Origin: Paraburkholderia caribensis
Lineage (GTDB): Bacteria; Pseudomonadota; Gammaproteobacteria; Burkholderiales; Burkholderiaceae
DNA: 64,000 nucleotides
Reading direction: 5' to 3'
NCBI RefSeq assembly: GCF_002902945.1
Contig: NZ_CP026101.1
Coordinates: 992,001-1,056,000 of the forward strand
Made by a program: the position numbers and the translations under genes. The notes under the pieces were generated by a model that was not told where the DNA came from, did no database searches, and worked only from the letters and a program-made list of their open reading frames with translations. Positions 27,093 through 36,240 of this stretch are shown here, piece by piece. The first letter of the stretch is position 1. The number at the start of each line of letters is the position of its first letter.

Positions 27093-27716
27093 TCAACCGC
27101 GTTCGAGGTCGGCGAGTTCCTGCAGTGAATTGATATTGTAAAACGTGCGCTCGTCCGGAAAGGCGACTTCGACCGCCCTGTGGCGTGCGTACCACGTGCG
27201 AACCTTGCGCTCTCCCGCTTGCAGAAAGCCTTCGAGATCGTCGGCAAGCGACGTGCGCACGAGTGCGAAAACCGGGTGAATGGACGTCTCGCCCCGGGCG
27301 TCCATGGTCGTGACGGTCGCGATGCCCGCGTCTTGCGCGTCTTGCTGATCGAGCGCGGCGGCGAGCCGCATGGCGAGATCGGCGGGCAAACCGGGTGTGT
27401 CGCATGGCGCCGACAGCACGAACGGCGTGGACGCCGCGCGCAAACCGGCGAGCAGACCGGCGAGCGGACCGGGAAAATCGGGCAGCGTGTCGGAGATCAC
27501 GGTTGCGTGAAACGGTCCGCCTAGCTCCGCATATTGCTCCGTGTGCCGGTTCGCGCTGATCAGAAGCGGTCCGGCCTGCGGCGCGAGGCGCCGCATCACG
27601 TGGAGGGCGAGCGGTTCGCCGTGCAGCATCTGCAGCCCCTTGTCGACGCCGCCCATGCGCATGCCGCGACCGCCTGCGAGCAGCAGGCCGGTGATCTGGT
27701 CGCGCGTGATGCTCAT
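27093..27716 (-). CDS. mobA: Molybdenum cofactor guanylyltransferase
   Basis: A 207-residue enzyme that attaches GMP to molybdenum cofactor to make the guanine dinucleotide form. The nucleotide-binding motif LLAGGRGMRMGGVDKGL lies near residues 11-27, and SAPCDTPGLPADL near 99-111 holds the metal-binding Asp. The start at 27716 lies 13 bp after the moaA stop, so the two are co-transcribed. Confidence 0.94.
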   Translation of the reverse strand: MSITRDQITGLLLAGGRGMRMGGVDKGLQMLHGEPLALHVMRRLAPQAGPLLISANRHTEQYAELGGPFHATVISDTLPDFPGPLAGLLAGLRAASTPFVLSAPCDTPGLPADLAMRLAAALDQQDAQDAGIATVTTMDARGETSIHPVFALVRTSLADDLEGFLQAGERKVRTWYARHRAVEVAFPDERTFYNINSLQELADLERG

Positions 27717-27729
27717 TGGAAAGAGCGGC

Positions 27730-28842
27730 TCAGCCGCCGATGTACGACATCTCGACACGCCGTTCTTCGCGCGTCGTCGTGGAGGTAGCGCTCGCGCTGC
27801 CGCGCAGTTGCGAGTAGCGGTCGCCGCGCGCGTGCCAGATGTTGGCGATCGCGGTGGCGATGCCTGCGTCGCTCGTGCCGTTGCGTACGAGCGCGCGCAG
27901 ATCGTGGCCCGACGACGCGAACAGGCACAGGTACACCTTTCCTTCCGTCGATAGCCGGGCGCGCGTGCAGTCGCCGCAAAACGCGCGCGTCACGCTGGAA
28001 ATCACGCCGATCTCGCCGCTGCCGTCCGCGTAGCCCCAGCGCTGCGCGGTTTCGGCGGCGCTATGCGCTTCGAGCGGCAGCAGCGGAAAGTGCTCGCTGA
28101 TCCGCGCGACCACGTCCGCCGACGGCAGCACTTCCGTCATGTTCCAGCCGTTCGACGTGCCGACGTCCATGTACTCGATAAAGCGCAGCACCACGCCGGA
28201 GTCCCGGAAGTGGCGCGCCATCGGCACGATTTCGCTGTCGTTCGTGCCGCGCTTGACGACCATGTTGACCTTCAGCGGCGCCAGCCCGACCGACCGCGCG
28301 ACTTCGATGCCGTCGAGCACGTCGCGCACGGCGAAATCGGCGTCGTTCATGCGGCGAAATAACGCATCGTCGAGCGCGTCGAGGCTGACAGTCACACGGC
28401 TCAGACCGGCGTCTTTCAGGCTGCGCGCCTTGCGCGCGAGCAGCGAGCCGTTGGTGGTGAGCGTCAGGTCGAGCGGCTTGCCGGCGGCCGTCGTCATTCG
28501 CGCGAGCCGTTCGATCAGGAATTCGAGGTTCTTGCGCAACAGCGGCTCGCCGCCCGTCAGACGGATTTTCTCCACGCCATGCGCGACGAAAATCGTTGCG
28601 ATCCGCTCGATTTCCTCGAATGTCAGCAGCGCGCTGTGCGGCAGGAACGAATAGTCCTTGTCGAACACCGCGCGCGGCATGCAGTAGACGCACCGGAAGT
28701 TGCAACGGTCAGTCACCGAAATGCGCAGGTCGCGCAGCGGACGCGACAGCGTATCGGTCAGCTCGCCGCGCGGGGTCCGCACAGGACCGGCGACGTCGGG
28801 GACGGCGCTGACGTCGGCAACAGGAATGATGCGTCGGGACAT
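27730..28842 (-). CDS. moaA: GTP 3',8-cyclase
   Basis: A 370-residue radical SAM enzyme that begins molybdenum cofactor synthesis from GTP. The SAM-cluster motif CNFRCVYCMP lies near residues 47-56. The C-terminal second cluster uses CGDCTRARLSTEG with a later Cys in YLCLF. The C-terminus ends in GG (MSYIGG), which the family needs for activity. It heads moaA-mobA-moeA. No Moco riboswitch is visible in the short upstream gap, about 94 bp to the rne terminator. Confidence 0.96.
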   Translation of the reverse strand: MSRRIIPVADVSAVPDVAGPVRTPRGELTDTLSRPLRDLRISVTDRCNFRCVYCMPRAVFDKDYSFLPHSALLTFEEIERIATIFVAHGVEKIRLTGGEPLLRKNLEFLIERLARMTTAAGKPLDLTLTTNGSLLARKARSLKDAGLSRVTVSLDALDDALFRRMNDADFAVRDVLDGIEVARSVGLAPLKVNMVVKRGTNDSEIVPMARHFRDSGVVLRFIEYMDVGTSNGWNMTEVLPSADVVARISEHFPLLPLEAHSAAETAQRWGYADGSGEIGVISSVTRAFCGDCTRARLSTEGKVYLCLFASSGHDLRALVRNGTSDAGIATAIANIWHARGDRYSQLRGSASATSTTTREERRVEMSYIGG

Positions 28843-28935
28843 GATTACATATTTGGGATATCAGACTTCATTCTAGCGGAAGGCACTTTCCGTCACAGTA
28901 GGGCGAAACGCGCGGTGCCGTCTGGATGGGTACAG

Positions 28936-28966
28936 CAAAAAGCCCGCCTTGAAGGCGGGCTTTTCG
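28936..28966 (-). terminator. Intrinsic terminator of rne
   Basis: AAGCCCGCCTT and AAGGCGGGCTT form an 11-bp stem around a single G-centred loop. On the minus strand it is followed by Ts. It sits 40 bp after the rne stop and separates rne from moaA. The A-run on the other side means it could also act rightward. Confidence 0.88.
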
Positions 28967-29005
28967 GGATGCCCGGCGTTGCAGCCGGGCGAGGTTAGCG
29001 ACCGC

Positions 29006-32000
29006 TTACTGCGGCTGCTTTGCGGTTTCGACCTGTTGCATCGGCGTCGTGTCGGCGGCCGGAAGCGGCTTGCGCTCGCGCGGCGCGCGTGCGGGCTTCA
29101 CCGCTTGCGCGGCAGCTTCCTGCGCGACACGCAGCTTGTCCGAGTCGGTGTTGACCCAGACGAGGCCGGCACTTTCCAGCATCGCTTCGAGGCTTTGCGT
29201 CGACTGACGGCCGGCCGATACGCCGTTCGTACGAACGGGTTGCGGCTCGGCTGCTGCGGCGGTCGGTGCGGGTTCCGTTACCTCTTCCGTTACGGTTTCC
29301 GTTACGACCGGTTCCGCTGCGGGTTGCGCTGGCGCGACGTCTGCGATGGGTTCCGCGACCGGCTGAACAACCGGCTCGACGACAGGCTGCGTTGCAACGG
29401 GCGCTTCGACGGCCGGCTGCGCTGCTTCCGCACGCGCTGCCGGGGCCGGAGCCGCTGCAACCGGCTCCGCGACGGACTCGACGACGACAGGCGCTTCGGC
29501 GACGGGTGCTGCCGCAATGGTCTCGACGGGCGCGGGCGCTTCAACGGGCGCTTGCGTCGTTGCGACAGGCTCAACTGCTTGCGGCTCGAAAGCGGCCGGC
29601 GTTTCGGCGGCTGCTTCCGTGCGCGTTGCAACGGGCGCTTCGTCGGCCGGCACGATGGCTTCCGCCTTCGCAGCCTTTTCGACAGCCAGCGCCGGCGTTT
29701 CAGCCGATGCGTGCAATTCGCTGACCACGGCGGCGCCCGTCGCGACGGCTGCCACGACGACCTCGACCGGCTTCACTTCCTGTGCCGGCTGCTGTTGTGC
29801 TGCTTCGACCGCTTGCGGCTGCGTCTCGTGACGTCCCGTGTGTTCCGGTGCGCGCACGGGCGCTTCCGCCGATGCTGCCACTGCCGTTTCGCCTTCCGCT
29901 TCCGCGACGTCGGCGGCCGTGTTCACGTTCACGCCTTCTTCGTCACGCTCGCGACGCCCACCACGGCGACCGCGACGGCGACGACGACGCTCTTCGCCAT
30001 CACGCGCGTCGTCAATGGGGGCTGCGCCACCCATCAGATTCGCTTGCGCCTGTCCGGCGACATCGGCCTGAGCCTCGTTTTGGCTCAGCGCGTCGGCTGC
30101 TTCAGGCTGCTGCTTGCGGCGCTCACCGCGTTCGCCACGCTCGCGGCGCTCGCCACGATCCGGGCGTTCCTGACGCTCGCCGCGCGTTGCTTCAGCGGTT
30201 TCGGCGCGTTCCGCACGCTCCTGACCCCGTTCGACGCGCTCCGGACGTGCCTCGCGCGGTTCGCGTGCCTCACGTGGCTCGCGGCCTTCGCGCGGCTCGC
30301 GGCCGGCGCGCGGTTCACGTGCTTCTCGCGGTTCGCGTTCCTGACGTTCGCCGCGTTGCGACGGCTGACCCTGGCGGCCTTGCGTTGCCGCGCCTTCGCC
30401 ACGACCCGCCGCATCGCGGCCACCTGCGCCGTTGCGACGGTTGCGGTTACGATCGCCGCCGCGTTCGCCCGTGCGCTCACCGCGCTCGGTGCGTTCGCCG
30501 CGTGCGGGCTTCGCCGTCTTCTCGACGGGTGCGGGCGCGGGAGCGGGAGCCGCCGGTTGTACGCCGAACAGACCCTTCAGCCAGCCGATGAAGCCGCCCG
30601 TAGCAGGCTTGACTTCGACCGTGGCGGCAGCGGGGGCCGGCGTGCGCACGGGCGCGCTCGGCGCCGGCTTTTCAGGCGTGATGCCCTTCACAGCCGCTTC
30701 CTGCTTCGGCTTCACCTCTTCGGCGCGCTTGCTGTAGCCCGTTTCCGATTCCAGTTCGCGGGCGGCTTCCTCGGCCATCTTCCACGACGCGCGCGGATCG
30801 TCGAGGCGTGCGTCGTCGTGACGCAGACGCTCGAGCTTGTAGTGCGGCGTGTCGAGGTGCTTGTTCGGCACCAGCACGACGTTGACCTTGAAGCGCGATT
30901 CGATCTTGTTGATTTCCGAACGCTTCTCGTTGAGCAGGAAGGCCGTGACTTCGACGGGAACCTGGCAGTGGATCGCTGCCGTGTTTTCCTTCATCGCTTC
31001 TTCCTGAATGATCCGCAGCACTTGCAGTGCGGACGATTCGGTATCGCGGATGTGGCCCGTGCCATTACAGCGCGGGCAGGTCACGTGGCTGCCTTCCGAC
31101 AGCGCCGGACGCAGACGCTGGCGCGACAGTTCCATCAGGCCGAAGCGCGAGATCTTGCCCATCTGGACGCGCGCGCGGTCGTGCTTGAGCGCGTCTTTCA
31201 GGCGTTGCTCGACTTCGCGCTGGCTCTTGGCCGACTCCATGTCGATGAAGTCGATCACGATCAGGCCGCCCAGGTCGCGCAGACGCAGCTGGCGCGCGAC
31301 TTCGTCGGCGGCTTCGAGGTTCGTGCGGGTGGCCGTTTCCTCGATGTCGGCGCCCTTGGTGGCGCGCGCCGAGTTCACGTCGATCGCGACGAGCGCTTCC
31401 GTGTGGTCGATCACGATCGCGCCGCCCGACGGCAGCGGCACCGTGCGCGAGTACGCCGTCTCGATCTGGTGCTCGATCTGGAAGCGCGAGAAAAGCGGCA
31501 CGTCGTCGTGATACCGCTTCACCTTGTTGACATTGTCCGGCATCACGATATCCATGAAGGCGCGTGCCTGGTCGTGGATTTCCGTGGTGTCGATGAGGAT
31601 TTCGCCGATGTCCGGCTGGAAGTAGTCGCGAATCGCGCGGATCACGAGGCTCGATTCCAGATAGATCAGCATCGGCTGACCCTGCGAGCCGCTTTGCGAC
31701 GCGGCTTCGATTGCGCGCCACAGCTGCATCAGGTAGTTCAGGTCCCACTGCAGCTCTTCCGCGCTGCGGCCGATACCCGCCGTGCGCGCGATGATGCTCA
31801 TGCCTTCGGGCAGTTGCAGCTGGGACATCGTTTCGCGCAGTTCCTGGCGGTCGTCGCCTTCGATCCGGCGCGACACGCCGCCGCCGCGCGGATTGTTCGG
31901 CATCAGCACGAGGTAGCGGCCGGCGAGCGAGATGAACGTGGTAAGGGCTGCGCCCTTGTTGCCGCGTTCTTCCTTCTCGACCTGAACGATCAGTTCCTGT

Positions 32001-32287
32001 CCTTCTTTCAGGGCATCCTGGATGCGCGCCGAGCGCATGTCGATGCCTTCGCGGAAGTACTGGCGGGCGACTTCCTTGAACGGGAGAAAACCATGGCGGT
32101 CTTCGCCGTAGTTGACGAAGCAGGCTTCGAGCGACGGCTCGATGCGCGTCACGATCCCCTTGTAGATATTGCCTTTGCGCTGTTCGCGCCCGGCGGTTTC
32201 GATGTCGATGTCGATGAGTTTTTGCCCATCGACGATGGCGACGCGCAGTTCTTCCTGCTGCGTCGCATTAAACAACATGCGTTTCAT
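29006..32287 (-). CDS. rne: Ribonuclease E
   Basis: A 1093-residue endoribonuclease that begins mRNA decay and processes rRNA and tRNA. The S1 domain lies near residues 36-120 (NIYKGIVTRIEPSLEACFVN). The catalytic DNase I-like region includes VAIDVNSARATKGADIEETA near 302 and VIDFIDME. The Zn-link CPRCNGTGHI lies near 404. Residues from about 500 are a low-complexity tail rich in Arg, Glu, Gly, Ala, Pro and Val, with REPRE-type repeats that probably bind RNA and degradosome partners. A 1113-codon open frame on the opposite strand is a shadow. Confidence 0.96.
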   Translation of the reverse strand: MKRMLFNATQQEELRVAIVDGQKLIDIDIETAGREQRKGNIYKGIVTRIEPSLEACFVNYGEDRHGFLPFKEVARQYFREGIDMRSARIQDALKEGQELIVQVEKEERGNKGAALTTFISLAGRYLVLMPNNPRGGGVSRRIEGDDRQELRETMSQLQLPEGMSIIARTAGIGRSAEELQWDLNYLMQLWRAIEAASQSGSQGQPMLIYLESSLVIRAIRDYFQPDIGEILIDTTEIHDQARAFMDIVMPDNVNKVKRYHDDVPLFSRFQIEHQIETAYSRTVPLPSGGAIVIDHTEALVAIDVNSARATKGADIEETATRTNLEAADEVARQLRLRDLGGLIVIDFIDMESAKSQREVEQRLKDALKHDRARVQMGKISRFGLMELSRQRLRPALSEGSHVTCPRCNGTGHIRDTESSALQVLRIIQEEAMKENTAAIHCQVPVEVTAFLLNEKRSEINKIESRFKVNVVLVPNKHLDTPHYKLERLRHDDARLDDPRASWKMAEEAARELESETGYSKRAEEVKPKQEAAVKGITPEKPAPSAPVRTPAPAAATVEVKPATGGFIGWLKGLFGVQPAAPAPAPAPVEKTAKPARGERTERGERTGERGGDRNRNRRNGAGGRDAAGRGEGAATQGRQGQPSQRGERQEREPREAREPRAGREPREGREPREAREPREARPERVERGQERAERAETAEATRGERQERPDRGERRERGERGERRKQQPEAADALSQNEAQADVAGQAQANLMGGAAPIDDARDGEERRRRRRGRRGGRRERDEEGVNVNTAADVAEAEGETAVAASAEAPVRAPEHTGRHETQPQAVEAAQQQPAQEVKPVEVVVAAVATGAAVVSELHASAETPALAVEKAAKAEAIVPADEAPVATRTEAAAETPAAFEPQAVEPVATTQAPVEAPAPVETIAAAPVAEAPVVVESVAEPVAAAPAPAARAEAAQPAVEAPVATQPVVEPVVQPVAEPIADVAPAQPAAEPVVTETVTEEVTEPAPTAAAAEPQPVRTNGVSAGRQSTQSLEAMLESAGLVWVNTDSDKLRVAQEAAAQAVKPARAPRERKPLPAADTTPMQQVETAKQPQ

Positions 32288-33040
32288 TGAACGGCTCCAG
32301 AGCGGCTCTGCCTGTCCGGCCGACGGCGCGCGGGAAGAACCCGGCCGAAGGCTTGGGGCAGCGGCATGCCGCGCCTTATTGTGTTTTCACAAGCACGCTG
32401 GAGCGGGAAAGATGGCGGGAGAATTGCCTGATATGGGCGCCGTCTCCAATAAATGGACGCGCAGCCGCAGGGCACATGCGAACACGGCTTCAAATAATGG
32501 CCCGACACGCCGCGGGTCCTGGCAGCCGACTAGCATCAGCCTTCGTCCACGTGCACCGGCGCGCCAGTTGGGCGCGCGTCCGGACACGTTCGAAGGCTGC
32601 GGTCTTGCCGCAGCGGGCAGGCTCGCTCACTGCGCTTGCCTGTCCCGCTCGGGGTGTCTCGCCTCATTTTGACGTCGCCATGTCCTGCACTCTCCGCAGG
32701 ACGCCTCGGGCGCACGCCGTATTTTCGCCACCGGCCGCTTCGCGCTTAAGGGACATGAAAGCTGCCCTTGCCGAAGCTCGCCAGTCAAATTCTTTTTGAC
32801 CAAAATTCCGTTACCGACGGTGCCGACGGTGACCGAACGTGCCTGTGGGCGCCGTCCCTGCCGTGTCGCGCATCGTGCGTGCAACTTGTTGCATCTCATT
32901 TTCAGGGCGAGCAACCAGCCCCCGGCGCAAGTAAAATGACGTTTTATCGCTTGCACCTGCGCAATCCACCCGCGATTCGGTTTAAGGCGCCGATCCTATA
33001 TAGTCGGCCACCGCAGACTGCTGGGCAAATTATATTCAGA
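32288..33040. other. Long divergent rne-rluC region with structured rne leader
   Basis: A 753-bp gap with no recognised gene. It holds several hairpins: CTGCGG/CCGCAG at 32597-32613, a near-perfect stem at 32613-32622 with 32638-32648, and GTCCTGC/GCAGGAC at 32682-32702. They lie upstream of rne on its strand and could form a long 5' leader, as E. coli rne has for autoregulation. On the rluC side an imperfect repeat GCAAGTAAAA...TTTTATCGCTTGC lies near 32929-32956. The promoters for both genes must be here. Confidence 0.55.
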
Positions 33041-34090
33041 ATGAAAGAGTTAGGCAAAATATCCCAGAAATCGGTGACAAGCCCCGTTGCAAGCGATCAG
33101 GTGTCGATGATCGAAATCGACGACAGCGCGGCCGGTCAGCGGATCGACAACTTCCTGTTGCGCGTCTGTAAGGGCGTGCCGAAAAGTCATATTTATAGGA
33201 TTCTGCGCAGCGGCGAAGTGCGCGTGAACAAGGGCCGCGTCGACGCGCAGTACCGTCTCGCCTTTGGCGATCTGGTGCGCGTGCCGCCCATCCGCGTCGC
33301 GAAGGCGGACGAGGCGGTGCACGCGCCGGTGCCGTCGGCGCACTTCGAAATTCTGTTCGAAGACGAGCATATGCTGGTGATCGACAAGCCGGCTGGCGTC
33401 GCCGTGCACGGCGGCAGCGGGGTCGCGTTCGGCGTGATCGAGCAGTTGCGGGCGGCGCGTCCGCAGGCGAAATTTCTGGAACTCGTGCACCGGCTGGACC
33501 GCGAGACGTCGGGCGTGCTGATGCTCGCGAAAAAGCGTGCGGCGCTCGTCAATCTGCACGAACAGATCCGCGAAAACCGGATGGACAAGCGTTACTACGC
33601 GTGTGTGCACGGTGAATGGGCGAGCGACTGGGGCCGCCGGCGCGCCGTGAAGGAGCCGCTGCATAAATATCTGCTGCCGGACGGCGAGCGGCGCGTGCGC
33701 GTACAGCCTGACGGGCTCCCGTCCCACACCATTTTCAATCTCGTCGATCGCTGGCCGGGTTACGCGCTGCTCGAAGCGGAACTGAAAACGGGGCGGACCC
33801 ATCAGATTCGTGTCCATCTGGCGCATCTGGGACTGCCGATCGTCGGCGACGCCAAATACGGCGATTTCGCGCTGAACAAGGCGCTCGCACGCGCAAATGC
33901 GCAGCCGGGGCTTAAACGGATGTTCTTGCACGCGTACCGGCTCAAGCTGACGCACCCGGCGACGGGCGACACGCTACAGTTCGAAGCGCCGTTGCCGGCC
34001 GACTGCAAGCGCTTCATCGCGCAACTGTCTGAGGCGGCCGGGGCGGGAACGCACGAACAATCACAAACCGAGACGAAATCGCATGGCTAG
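33041..34090 (+). CDS. rluC: Ribosomal large subunit pseudouridine synthase (RluC type)
   Basis: A 349-residue enzyme that makes pseudouridine in 23S rRNA. An N-terminal S4 domain covers about residues 30-90 (GQRIDNFLLRVCKGVPKSHI). The catalytic HRLDRETSGVLML motif, with the Asp nucleophile near residue 153, identifies the RluA/RluC family. TGRTHQIRVHLAHLG lies near 251. The ATG at 33041 is preferred; the frame is open from 32768. It overlaps the next gene by 8 bases and lies divergent from rne, an arrangement known in many proteobacteria. Confidence 0.92.
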   Translation: MKELGKISQKSVTSPVASDQVSMIEIDDSAAGQRIDNFLLRVCKGVPKSHIYRILRSGEVRVNKGRVDAQYRLAFGDLVRVPPIRVAKADEAVHAPVPSAHFEILFEDEHMLVIDKPAGVAVHGGSGVAFGVIEQLRAARPQAKFLELVHRLDRETSGVLMLAKKRAALVNLHEQIRENRMDKRYYACVHGEWASDWGRRRAVKEPLHKYLLPDGERRVRVQPDGLPSHTIFNLVDRWPGYALLEAELKTGRTHQIRVHLAHLGLPIVGDAKYGDFALNKALARANAQPGLKRMFLHAYRLKLTHPATGDTLQFEAPLPADCKRFIAQLSEAAGAGTHEQSQTETKSHG

Positions 34091-34742
34091 AGAGCAATTT
34101 GACCTGATCGTCTTCGATTGGGACGGCACGTTGATGGATTCGACCGTCCATATCACCCGCAGCATTCAGGCGGCCTGCCGCGATCTCGGGCTGCCCGTGC
34201 CGGCTGACGAGGCCGCGAGCTTCGTGATCGGCCTGGGTTTGCGCGACGCGCTGCAGATCGCCGCGCCGACGCTGGACCCATCCGATTACCCGCGCCTCGC
34301 CGAGCGCTATCGCTTCCACTATCTGGTGAAGGATCAGACGACCGAGCTGTTTGCAGGTGTGCGAGAGATGCTCGCCGATCTGCGCGATCAGGGCTATCTG
34401 CTCGCGATCGCTACCGGCAAGAGCCGCGTCGGGCTGAACCGCGCGCTCGATCAGGTCCGGCTCACGAGTCTTTTCGACGGCACGCGCTGCGCCGATGAAA
34501 CGTTCTCGAAACCGCATCCGGCCATGCTGCAGGAGCTCACGCGCGAACTGGGGCAGGATCCCGTGCGCACTGTGATGATCGGAGATACCACGCACGATCT
34601 TCAAATGGCGATCAATGCGGGCGTGTCGGGCATCGGCGTCACGTACGGCGCGCACCCGGCAGATTCGTTGACGGCGCTGGAGCCGAAATTCGTCGCCGAC
34701 AGCATCGCTTCATTGTCGGGCTGGCTGCGGGAGCACGCATGA
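34083..34742 (+). CDS. HAD-superfamily hydrolase, phosphoglycolate phosphatase-like
   Basis: A 219-residue HAD phosphatase. Motif I is VFDWDGTLMDS near residues 9-19, motif II is IATGKSR near 117, and the C-terminal motif MIGDTTHDLQMA lies near 165. It resembles YjjG/Gph-type enzymes that remove phosphate from small metabolites. It overlaps rluC by 8 bases and the Rieske gene by 4 bases, so the three genes are strongly coupled. The substrate is not known. Confidence 0.88.
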   Translation: MAREQFDLIVFDWDGTLMDSTVHITRSIQAACRDLGLPVPADEAASFVIGLGLRDALQIAAPTLDPSDYPRLAERYRFHYLVKDQTTELFAGVREMLADLRDQGYLLAIATGKSRVGLNRALDQVRLTSLFDGTRCADETFSKPHPAMLQELTRELGQDPVRTVMIGDTTHDLQMAINAGVSGIGVTYGAHPADSLTALEPKFVADSIASLSGWLREHA

Positions 34743-35131
34743 CGGACGCCGCACAGGAGGCGGTGCGCGTTTGCGCATCCGAAGAACTCGTCGACGGCGG
34801 CGCGGGCGTGCGCCGCGACGCGACGTACGCGGGCGGCGATGCCGTGGTGTTCTTCGTTCGCTATGACGGCGTGGCGTATGGTTATCTGAACCGTTGCGCA
34901 CACGTGCCGATGGAACTGGACTGGAACGAAGGACAGTTCTTCGAATCGTCCGGCTTATACTTGATGTGCGCAACGCATGGCGCGATTTATGCCCCGGATA
35001 CAGGCAAGTGCGTAGGCGGCCCGTGCCGCGGCGGCAGGCTTCGCCCGGTACGCGTCGACGAGCGCGACACGCCCGAAGGGCGCGCGGTGTTCTGGCTTCC
35101 GGATGCTGATCTGCGTCCAGCATCTGCCTGA
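34739..35131 (+). CDS. Rieske 2Fe-2S ferredoxin-like protein
   Basis: A 130-residue protein with one Rieske domain. The ligands are Cys and His in NRCAHVPMELDW (near residues 52-63) and in MCATHGAIYAPDTGKC (near 76-91), giving the CxH...CxxH pattern. It has no membrane segment or attached catalytic domain, so it should be a soluble electron carrier. It overlaps the phosphatase gene as ATGA. The redox partner is unknown. Confidence 0.88.
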   Translation: MTDAAQEAVRVCASEELVDGGAGVRRDATYAGGDAVVFFVRYDGVAYGYLNRCAHVPMELDWNEGQFFESSGLYLMCATHGAIYAPDTGKCVGGPCRGGRLRPVRVDERDTPEGRAVFWLPDADLRPASA

Positions 35132-35177
35132 TTCCCAGCTACATTTCCCGAAACCACGTTTTCTGCGGCGGCAATGC

Positions 35178-36188
35178 ATGTCCGATAATTTGACTCCCGA
35201 TCCGAACGAACCGGCCGCGGCGGGCCGCGAGCGCCGGGCGCCCGCCGACGAGCCGAACTGGGAGCGCGCCGCGCTCGAGCGGATTGCGCTGGCGGCCGTC
35301 AACGAGCAACGCGCTGCGCGCCGCTGGCGGATCTTTTTTCGTTTCCTGTTTCTCGGCGTGCTGGTTCTCGTTGCGTGGGCCGTGCTCGATTTCAGCGGCG
35401 AGAAAGTTGCGGCCACGACGGGGCGGCATACTGCACTCGTGACACTTGACGGCGAGATATCGTCCGATACGAACGCGAACGCGGAAGATGTCGACGCGGC
35501 GCTGGCGAGTGCGTTCGATGACACGGGCACGGCGGGCGTGATCCTGCGTTGCAACAGCCCCGGTGGGAGTCCCGTGCAGGCTGGAATTATCTACCGTGAA
35601 ATCCGCCGATTGCGCGCGAAATATCCTTCAATTCCGCTCTACGTCGTCGTAAGCGATATGTGCGCGTCGGGTGGTTACTATGCTGCTGCCGCTGCCGACA
35701 AGATATACGTCGACAAGGCGAGCATCGTCGGCTCGATTGGCGTGCTGATGGATGGATTCGGCTTTACCGGCCTGATGGACAAACTCGGCATTCAACGCCG
35801 GATGCGCACTTCCGGAGAGAACAAGGGATTTTACGATCCGTTCTCGCCCGATACGCCGAAGATGGATCAACACGCGCAAGCGATGCTGGACGAGATCCAT
35901 GCGCAATTCATCGATGCCGTGAAGCAGGGCCGCGGAAAACGTCTTCAGGAATCGCCCGATATCTTCTCTGGACTGTTCTGGACGGGCGAGAAGAGCGTCC
36001 AGCTAGGCCTCGCAGACGGTTTCGGTGACACCGACTATGTCGCGCGCGAAATCATCAAGGCTCCCGATGTCGTCGACTACACGGTGAAGGAAAGCATCAC
36101 CGACCGCGTCGCGAAAAAGTTCGGCGCAGCCGTCGGTAGCGGGGCCGTGCGCGCGATGGCCGCAATCGGGAAGTTGAACCTTCGCTAA
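35178..36188 (+). CDS. S49 family signal peptide peptidase (SppA-like)
   Basis: A 336-residue membrane-anchored serine peptidase. A polar N-terminus (1-53) precedes one transmembrane segment near residues 54-74. The S49 domain follows, with CNSPGGSPVQAG near 136 and the nucleophile serine in DMCASGGYYAAA near 176. The catalytic Lys is probably in the later GEN-K region. It degrades cleaved signal peptides or damaged membrane proteins. The ATG at 35178 is chosen over an upstream frame opening at 35103. It lies 46 bp after the Rieske gene. Confidence 0.9.
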   Translation: MSDNLTPDPNEPAAAGRERRAPADEPNWERAALERIALAAVNEQRAARRWRIFFRFLFLGVLVLVAWAVLDFSGEKVAATTGRHTALVTLDGEISSDTNANAEDVDAALASAFDDTGTAGVILRCNSPGGSPVQAGIIYREIRRLRAKYPSIPLYVVVSDMCASGGYYAAAAADKIYVDKASIVGSIGVLMDGFGFTGLMDKLGIQRRMRTSGENKGFYDPFSPDTPKMDQHAQAMLDEIHAQFIDAVKQGRGKRLQESPDIFSGLFWTGEKSVQLGLADGFGDTDYVAREIIKAPDVVDYTVKESITDRVAKKFGAAVGSGAVRAMAAIGKLNLR

Positions 36189-36240
36189 GCGAGGGCGTTT
36201 CCAGGCGGCGGCCAGCAATCTGGCCGCCGTCTTCTCTCGC

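Noticed and set aside
28843..28935. Possible Moco riboswitch before moaA
   Set aside because: The gap to the rne terminator is about 94 bp, too short for the known riboswitch, and no matching fold was seen.
28949..32290. 1113-codon open frame on the plus strand across rne
   Set aside because: It lies exactly opposite the rne gene and has Cys/Arg-rich composition without domains. Long antisense frames are common in GC-rich genes.
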